Shown here: positions 63,701 through 64,000 of the stretch, in pieces | How the letters are laid out: every line of letters begins with the position of its first letter | How positions within the stretch are numbered: position 1 is the stretch's first letter | Origin: Linum tenue | Taxonomy: Eukaryota; Streptophyta; Magnoliopsida; Malpighiales; Linaceae | DNA: 64,000 nucleotides | Direction: 5' to 3' | Assembly: GCA_946122785.1 (NCBI GenBank) | Contig: CAMGYJ010000006.1 | Span: 49,682,066-49,746,065 of the forward strand | The notes under the pieces: model-generated | What the model saw: only the letters and a program-made list of their open reading frames with translations | The model's database searches: none | What the model was told of the DNA's origin: nothing | Made by a program: the position numbers and the translations under genes

Positions 63701-64000
63701 GTTAGTTAATTTTGTACAACAATTTATTAGGTTGACGATTTGGAACATGCCAAGCACACTGTCGAGAGTGCACCCACCATGGATGAGCGGAAGACATCTT
63801 TTTTGCGCAGGCTTTTCAACAACCTGCTCTCTTGTACCCGAGAGAAAAGGAGGGATGTCGTATTATACCCTCCAATGCCTGCTCCGGCCCGACCTTCATT
63901 TCGTGCTGATGAGAGGATCGTGCCCCCACAAGAGCCCCCACGGAGGAGCAAAAGAAGGGTGAGAGAAAACATTGAAGAGCTTTGTCCGTCTCAACAAACT
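60764..64000 (+). mobile_element. MULE, left half, with plant mobile domain gene
   Basis: The left terminus GGAAAAAATCCCAAAATAC is the inverted counterpart of the end at 48,825 (and of the 35,208 element). Some 550 bp of subterminal DNA carry at least a dozen ATCACCG / CGGTGAT variants, and GC content climbs to 61,330. The PMD gene then runs to the window edge. The right half, expected to carry the transposase as at 45,151-48,825, lies outside the window. Confidence 0.8.
61539..64000 (+). pseudogene. Plant mobile domain (PMD/MAIN-like) gene, decayed, runs off the window
   Basis: Exons by splice sites and phase: 61,539-61,559 (MDEEALR), 61,645-61,758, 61,844-62,637, 63,009-63,096, 63,183-63,584, and 63,731 to the window end. 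The main exon has the PMD core: ERTGLHMLRHFMRLDIDNDL, RWHPELHTFHFPEGEMTITL and KDVAILTGLPITGD; a later exon has KVPLICWHMV and WHLPDRSLRQYRLEQPIP. PMD proteins (MAIN, MAIL1) act in nuclear silencing, and the domain also occurs in plant transposons. In-frame stops lie at 61,901 (TGA), 62,387 (TAG), 63,249 (TAG), 63,294 (TAA) and 63,549 (TAG), while all splice sites and the phase survive. The last exon is long and basic/proline-rich (PPQEPPRRSKRRV). Confidence 0.82.

Overview
The window is nuclear DNA of a flowering plant, most likely a eudicot. It carries a CDR1-type apoplastic aspartic protease gene, plant-type LINEs with a zf-RVT and an RNase H tail, Ty1-copia and Ty3-gypsy pieces, a Mutator-like (MULE) transposase, a plant mobile domain (PMD) gene and CACTA/hAT-type ends. 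No bacterial, rRNA, tRNA or CRISPR feature was recognised. The species cannot be named from the sequence alone.

The organising principle is a tandem, repeatedly rearranged block. Block A (1-11,765) and block B (16,911-26,928) are near-identical: LTR-like start, tandem repeat array, CACTA-type end, hairpins, aspartic protease gene, copia LTR, LINE. Block C (about 42,300-49,985) keeps the start and the protease upstream region, but the gene is missing and is replaced by a CACTA end and half of a MULE. Block D (52,611 to the window end) has the third protease copy, a copia LTR with a hAT-like element that itself carries a copia element, the 5' part of the LINE, and the other half of a MULE. The three protease genes (4,594-5,943; 22,214-23,563; 53,575-54,924) are intronless, 449 codons long, and differ by one amino acid, but their sequences beyond about 180 bp upstream of the TATA box have been rearranged differently.

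Between blocks A and B lie two copies of a short LTR element with a tRNA-Met-type primer site, a copia LTR, a hAT-type MITE and a LINE tail. From 27,481 to 42,300 there is a minus-strand LINE with few lesions, a third LTR element, a 1.7-kb non-autonomous MULE with 9-bp target duplication, a 5'-truncated LINE, a gypsy integrase fragment fused to a copia RNase H-LTR fragment, and AT-rich sequence.

The most notable system is a MULE inserted in the LINE endonuclease region. Its right half (45,151-48,825) carries a decayed MuDR-type transposase on the minus strand. Its left half (60,764-64,000) carries a multi-exon PMD gene on the plus strand. Both ends abut the same 9 bp (GATCTTTCG) of the same LINE, share a terminal sequence, and have arrays of short CGGTGAT/ATCACCG words. 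The inferred complete element has two convergent genes, one per end, an arrangement like maize MuDR with a PMD gene in the second position. The 1.7-kb MULE at 35,208-36,903 has the same tip, a PMD-like 5' exon pair and a different word (AACCGC). The only clearly intact host genes are the three aspartic proteases; nearly everything else is transposon, dead or dying.
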